Shown here piece by piece: positions 7,383 through 9,830 of a stretch of DNA of 9,830 bases (positions are counted from its first letter, which is position 1; every line of letters begins with the position of its first letter). The translations under genes were made by a program, and so were the position numbers. Under the pieces are notes generated by a model. It made no database searches. It was not told the origin of the DNA and worked only from the letters and a program-made list of their open reading frames with translations. Origin of the DNA: JBHJHK01 sp050330975 (GTDB taxonomy: Bacteria; Pseudomonadota; Gammaproteobacteria; Competibacterales; Competibacteraceae); assembly GCA_050330975.1 (NCBI GenBank), contig JBHJHK010000240.1, positions 1 through 9,830 of the forward strand, read 5' to 3'.

Positions 7383-7915
7383 AGGGCCACCTCCCGGCGG
7401 GCGGGCCCGGTGACGCTGCCCCGCAGTTGTTCTTTGAGGCCCACCAATATCAACTGAATACAGGCCAGGGCCGCCGCCGTGGGCACGGCGGCAAAGGGCA
7501 GGGCCTTGGTCATGCCGTAGATCATGGTGAACTGGCCCTCGCCCTTGTCCACCAGCCCCAGGCCGTAGAAGCACAACAGGGCAAAGAATCCCAAGGCCAG
7601 CAGGTCCAGCACGGCTTGGAGACCCCGCTGGAGGGGATGGGGCAGTTGGTCGAACAGGGCGGTAATGCCGATGTGCTCCCGGCGGGCGATGCCGCAGGAT
7701 ACCGCCAGCAACGCCGTCCAGATCATGAGATAACGGGCCAGCTCTTCGGTGAAGGTGATGGGCAAGGGCACCACCCGGCGCACAAAGACGCCTAGCCAAA
7801 CGTCGAGGATCAACACCACCAACAACGCGGCACAGGTGTGTTCTACCAGGCGATTGAGGGCCAAGCTCAAGGTCTCGCAGCGATCGGCGAGGCGCAGGCG
7901 ACGGCTAGGGGTCAT
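7379..7915 (-). CDS. dctQ: TRAP transporter small membrane subunit (DctQ family)
   Basis: The 178-residue protein is the small inner-membrane partner of DctM. Four membrane segments are visible at about residues 27-44, 62-76, 100-122 and 141-161. The conserved region between the first two reads TFTEELARYLMIWTALLAVSCGIARREHIGI (in part), including the paired Glu at 57-58 and the Arg-Arg-Glu-His that are typical of DctQ. An upstream in-frame ATG at 7951 would give 190 residues, but it coincides with the last base of the predicted sigma-54 promoter and lies upstream of the expected transcription start. I therefore prefer ATG 7915 (MTPSRR). Neither start has a clear Shine-Dalgarno sequence, so this choice rests on the promoter. 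The gene is first in the dctQ-dctM-dctP-hcxB operon and overlaps dctM by 4 bases. Confidence 0.9.
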   Translation of the reverse strand: MTPSRRLRLADRCETLSLALNRLVEHTCAALLVVLILDVWLGVFVRRVVPLPITFTEELARYLMIWTALLAVSCGIARREHIGITALFDQLPHPLQRGLQAVLDLLALGFFALLCFYGLGLVDKGEGQFTMIYGMTKALPFAAVPTAAALACIQLILVGLKEQLRGSVTGPARREVAL

Positions 7916-7950
7916 GGGCTGCCCAGGCGGGGAATTTGGGGACGAACCCA

Positions 7951-7966
7951 TGCACAGGGCGGGCCA
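7951..7966 (-). promoter_or_regulatory. candidate sigma-54 (RpoN) promoter of the dctQMP-hcxB operon
   Basis: The minus-strand sequence TGGCCCGCCCTGTGCA matches the sigma-54 consensus TGGCACG-N4-TTGCW at all but two defined positions. The invariant GG (-25/-24) and GC (-13/-12) have the required 10-base gap. Transcription would start near 7940, leaving a leader of about 25 bases before ATG 7915. TRAP dicarboxylate operons in other proteobacteria are known to use RpoN with the DctB/DctD pair, so the placement makes sense. No activator gene lies in the window. Confidence 0.6.
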
Positions 7967-8018
7967 GGGGGGATGGGTTGCTAGGTTTGGGGTGTTGCGT
8001 GGGAGGCAGGGCTGTTAC

Positions 8019-8068
8019 TGCACCAAAGTGGCGCGATTTCCGGGTTAGGGACGCACCAGATCGGGGCG
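8019..8068. promoter_or_regulatory. two NtrC-like enhancer sites upstream of the sigma-54 promoter
   Basis: TGCACC-N5-GGCGCG at 8019-8035 and CGCACC-N5-GGGGCG at 8052-8068 resemble the NtrC site TGCACC-N5-GGTGCA with two and three mismatches. Their centres are 33 bp apart, about three helical turns, so both would face the same side of the DNA. They lie about 87 and 120 bp upstream of the predicted start, similar to the paired NtrC sites of E. coli glnA. The bound activator could be NtrC or a relative such as DctD. Confidence 0.4.
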
Positions 8069-8578
8069 AAGAAAAGCTAATGTGGCCGCGCTCAACGAGT
8101 AACACACGATACAGGTTCCCAGCACACTGTCGACGGTGGGTCATATTGCCCTTGACCGCCTCCACAATCTCACCGCGATTGACGAAGACCGGAGTGCTAA
8201 GGCCATTGGGGGCACATCGTTGATTTTGGGTGATGTCTCAGGGTGAATGGCGAATGCTCCTTGACCATTGCCCGAGACTCGAGAATTGTCGAGGGAAGCA
8301 AAGTGGGTTTGGAAGAAGCAGGGCGCGGAGGCGGTCATGAGCATTTCGTGGAGCTATGGACACTGATATCGTTGAAAGGCTTGTTGTCAAGCCACTTTAG
8401 GGGCAAAATTCGAGCGATCCAGCTGTTCTAAACGACGATATGTCCTAGCAATTTTCTTGCCAAAGACGGACGCCTCAACAAAAAATCTTGAGTCCCTAGA
8501 ACCTTCGCAGATCAATCATAACTTTAGCTACGCCGAACACTTAAAATCCTTCGTTGATCTACCAAATCCACATATCGC
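8069..8578. other. intergenic stretch without a recognisable gene; composition changes
   Basis: I read both strands and found only short frames (up to 86 codons) with no family I recognise, no tRNA or rRNA pattern, no CRISPR repeat and no clear transposase fragment or terminal inverted repeat. GC content falls in steps: still mixed to about 8380, then clearly AT-rich. A short inverted repeat, CTCGA and TCGAG around a 6-base loop, lies near 8278-8293. The stretch must hold the promoter of the 8594 gene, but I could not find a convincing -35/-10 pair. Confidence 0.5.
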
Positions 8579-8593
8579 AGGGAGTATAAATCC

Positions 8594-9691
8594 ATGAATT
8601 GGTGGCGATTGGAGTTTTGGTTTGGATGTTTAAGCCTTATTGGATTTATGCATTTGACTGTACCGAACTTAATATTAGATTTCGACTTTACTCATGATTT
8701 TGGTTACGGATCTATAGTGCAGGCGGGCGGTAATCCCTTTAAGCTAAATGGCCCTGCTTTCCTAGTTTTTTATTGGTCTTCATTGGTATTGCTGATTGCT
8801 TTTATATGGCACTTTAATCGTCAGCGCTATTACGATTATGACCTCAAACATGCAAATCGTACAAATCCAGATCAACTCGATATTTTAAGTTTAGGCTACT
8901 TGGCAGGTGGCGCGAGCCGCGCTGTTGACATTGCCATTACTGGCTTGGTCAGTAAGGGTTTTTTACGGGTAACGGAATACACCAATCTCACAGCAACTCA
9001 TAGTCACTCAGGGAAGGCAAAATGTAACGAACTAGAGGCACTGATTCTAGGTGAGGTGCAGCAAGAAGCTAGATTACAACAACTAACAAAAAAAAATCAA
9101 ATCAATACCAACAGATTAGATAAATTGCGCTCTAGAATTTCTGAAAAGGCCAAGGATGGCTTCAAAGAGCAACTTCAACAGCTACAGCAAAAGCAACTGA
9201 TCTGCACCAAGAATTCTCTGTTTTTCGTTAAACTACTGCAACTCGCCTGCTCATTGATATATACTATGGGCGTAGTACGCTTTTTCTTATCATTCTATGA
9301 AGATCCTTTATTTTTTTTAATCTTTTTGGTTTTTTCTATACCTTTATCAGTAATACTGACTTCGCTTTTGACAAGCATACCCATGCAAATTTCACTTTTT
9401 GCAAATGTTCCTACGCAAGTCGTAAAACATCTAACAGAGCATCCGCCAAATTTTCTCGGAAGACAAATTTTGGAACAAGCCAAGCAACGTCAGCGTCAGA
9501 TGAAACATGCCAAAAACGAGCATGATGAGTTGCTATTTGCTGTGGCCTTGGGAGGAATGATGGCTTTGAAATCTACAGTTCTAGCCGATCTGGCTCACGC
9601 AGAACGCAGTCTCCTCGCTGGCCCTGGCGGAGGCAGCAGTGGCGGCGGCGGCTGTGGTGGCGGTGGCTGTGGTGGTGGCTGTGGTGGATAA
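8594..9691 (+). CDS. TIGR04222-type membrane protein with Gly/Cys-rich C-terminal tail
   Basis: The 365-residue protein has hydrophobic segments at about 9-28, 55-75, 209-230 and 238-262 and a helical, Gln/Lys-rich cytoplasmic-type stretch at about 150-205. The block NPDQLDILSLGYLAGGASRA (91-110), continuing VDIAITGLVSKGFLRV, matches my memory of the TIGR04222 domain (LxPYELAYLAGGPxRAV... GxL). So do the preceding GGNPFKLNGPAFLVFY and the later FAVALGGMMALKSTVLADL (315-333). In that family the C-terminus is low-complexity and rich in Gly and Cys. Here residues 343-365 are almost only Gly, with Cys at 354, 359 and 363. The ATG at 8594 is preceded by AGGGAG (8579-8584) with 9-base spacing. The next gene overlaps it by 8 bases. 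Function is unknown to me; a membrane anchor presenting a Gly/Cys tail is what can be seen. The AT-rich coding sequence differs sharply from the genes to the left. Confidence 0.75.
   Translation: MNWWRLEFWFGCLSLIGFMHLTVPNLILDFDFTHDFGYGSIVQAGGNPFKLNGPAFLVFYWSSLVLLIAFIWHFNRQRYYDYDLKHANRTNPDQLDILSLGYLAGGASRAVDIAITGLVSKGFLRVTEYTNLTATHSHSGKAKCNELEALILGEVQQEARLQQLTKKNQINTNRLDKLRSRISEKAKDGFKEQLQQLQQKQLICTKNSLFFVKLLQLACSLIYTMGVVRFFLSFYEDPLFFLIFLVFSIPLSVILTSLLTSIPMQISLFANVPTQVVKHLTEHPPNFLGRQILEQAKQRQRQMKHAKNEHDELLFAVALGGMMALKSTVLADLAHAERSLLAGPGGGSSGGGGCGGGGCGGGCGG
9626..9688 (+). repeat. GGN/TGT low-complexity tract encoding the Gly/Cys tail
   Basis: The last 63 coding bases of the 8594 gene are nearly all GGN codons, broken by AGC AGT and by three TGT codons spaced 5 and 4 codons apart. 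The tract is GC-rich within an AT-rich gene. In the +1 frame it contains several GTG codons, which supply the possible starts of the next gene. Confidence 0.85.
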
Positions 9692-9830
9692 TTGGACCTC
9701 TGAACAACAGCAGCTATGGCAGCGCATTGCAGATTATGCCTTTGATGATTCTCAGGCTGTTTTGCCCTTTAGGCAGCGTCTAGCTAGGGACAACGATTGG
9801 TCCTCTGAGCTTGCTCAAAGGGCCATTGAA
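9684..9830 (+). CDS. N-terminus of a probable TIGR04222-partner protein (glycine-rich-domain type), cut by window edge
   Basis: The frame is open from the GTG codons in the repeat tract to the right edge; GTG 9684 overlaps the previous stop by 8 bases. The 49 visible residues begin VDNWTSEQQQLWQRIADYAF and go on through PFRQRLARDNDWS and AQRAIE. From memory this resembles the start of a family (PFSARLARENxW..., a Tyr/Phe-rich continuation and a later DQAWHLH motif) named glycine-rich domain-containing proteins, found beside TIGR04222 membrane proteins. The later motifs lie outside the window and could not be checked. GTG at 9681 and 9675 are in-frame alternatives, and no Shine-Dalgarno sequence is evident, so translation is probably coupled to the upstream gene. 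Confidence 0.65.
   Translation, partial: MDNWTSEQQQLWQRIADYAFDDSQAVLPFRQRLARDNDWSSELAQRAIE

Noticed and set aside
7383..7799. Upstream in-frame extension of dctM to 569 codons
   Set aside because: The extra 139 residues are Pro/Arg/Gly-rich and overlap dctQ out of frame. The GTG at 7382 has a good ribosome binding site and gives the normal DctM length.
7905..8165. Minus-strand 86-codon frame upstream of dctQ
   Set aside because: It spans the predicted promoter and enhancer sites, has no recognisable family and no ribosome binding site; probably chance.
8069..8578. Possible insertion-sequence or phage remnant at the composition break
   Set aside because: I looked for transposase or integrase motifs, terminal inverted repeats, target duplications and a tRNA attachment site and found none.

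Overview
The window looks like part of a GC-rich proteobacterial chromosome, most likely gammaproteobacterial. The Tex fragment and the hydroxycarboxylate dehydrogenase both resemble, from memory, their Escherichia coli counterparts over long stretches, and the genes are tightly packed with short overlaps. Bases 1 to about 8000 are strongly GC-rich. From about 8400 to the end the DNA is clearly AT-richer with different codon use, so the right end probably came in by transfer.

Left part (1-3417): the 3' part of tex, encoding an RNA-binding transcription accessory protein, enters from the left edge. It converges with and overlaps a minus-strand gene for a PlsC-like acyltransferase. That gene follows, on the same strand, a conserved protein of unknown function. 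The AT-rich gap at 3418-3653 may hold the promoter for this pair. Next comes a plus-strand reading frame (3654-3902) with a good ribosome binding site and signal peptide. It runs antisense into the tail of the next gene and is probably the broken front end of a lost gene.

Centre (3837-7915, minus strand): one transport and catabolism operon, transcribed in the order dctQ, dctM, dctP, hcxB. It encodes a complete TRAP transporter (small membrane subunit, large membrane subunit, periplasmic binding protein) and an NAD(P)-dependent 2-hydroxycarboxylate dehydrogenase of the HcxB/YbiC type. The reading is uptake of an organic acid followed by oxidation to the 2-oxo acid. Upstream of dctQ is a good candidate sigma-54 promoter (7951-7966), with two NtrC-like sites centred about 87 and 120 bp upstream of the predicted transcription start. 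The operon is therefore probably switched on by a sigma-54 activator. The promoter overlaps the longest possible dctQ start, which favours the shorter start at 7915.

Right part (8069-9830): about 500 bases with no recognisable gene lead into an AT-rich pair of overlapping plus-strand genes. The first encodes a membrane protein that appears to belong to the TIGR04222 family and ends in a Gly/Cys tail. The second, cut by the window edge, resembles a protein family I recall as lying beside such genes. The function of this pair is not known to me, and it is the least explained part of the window.
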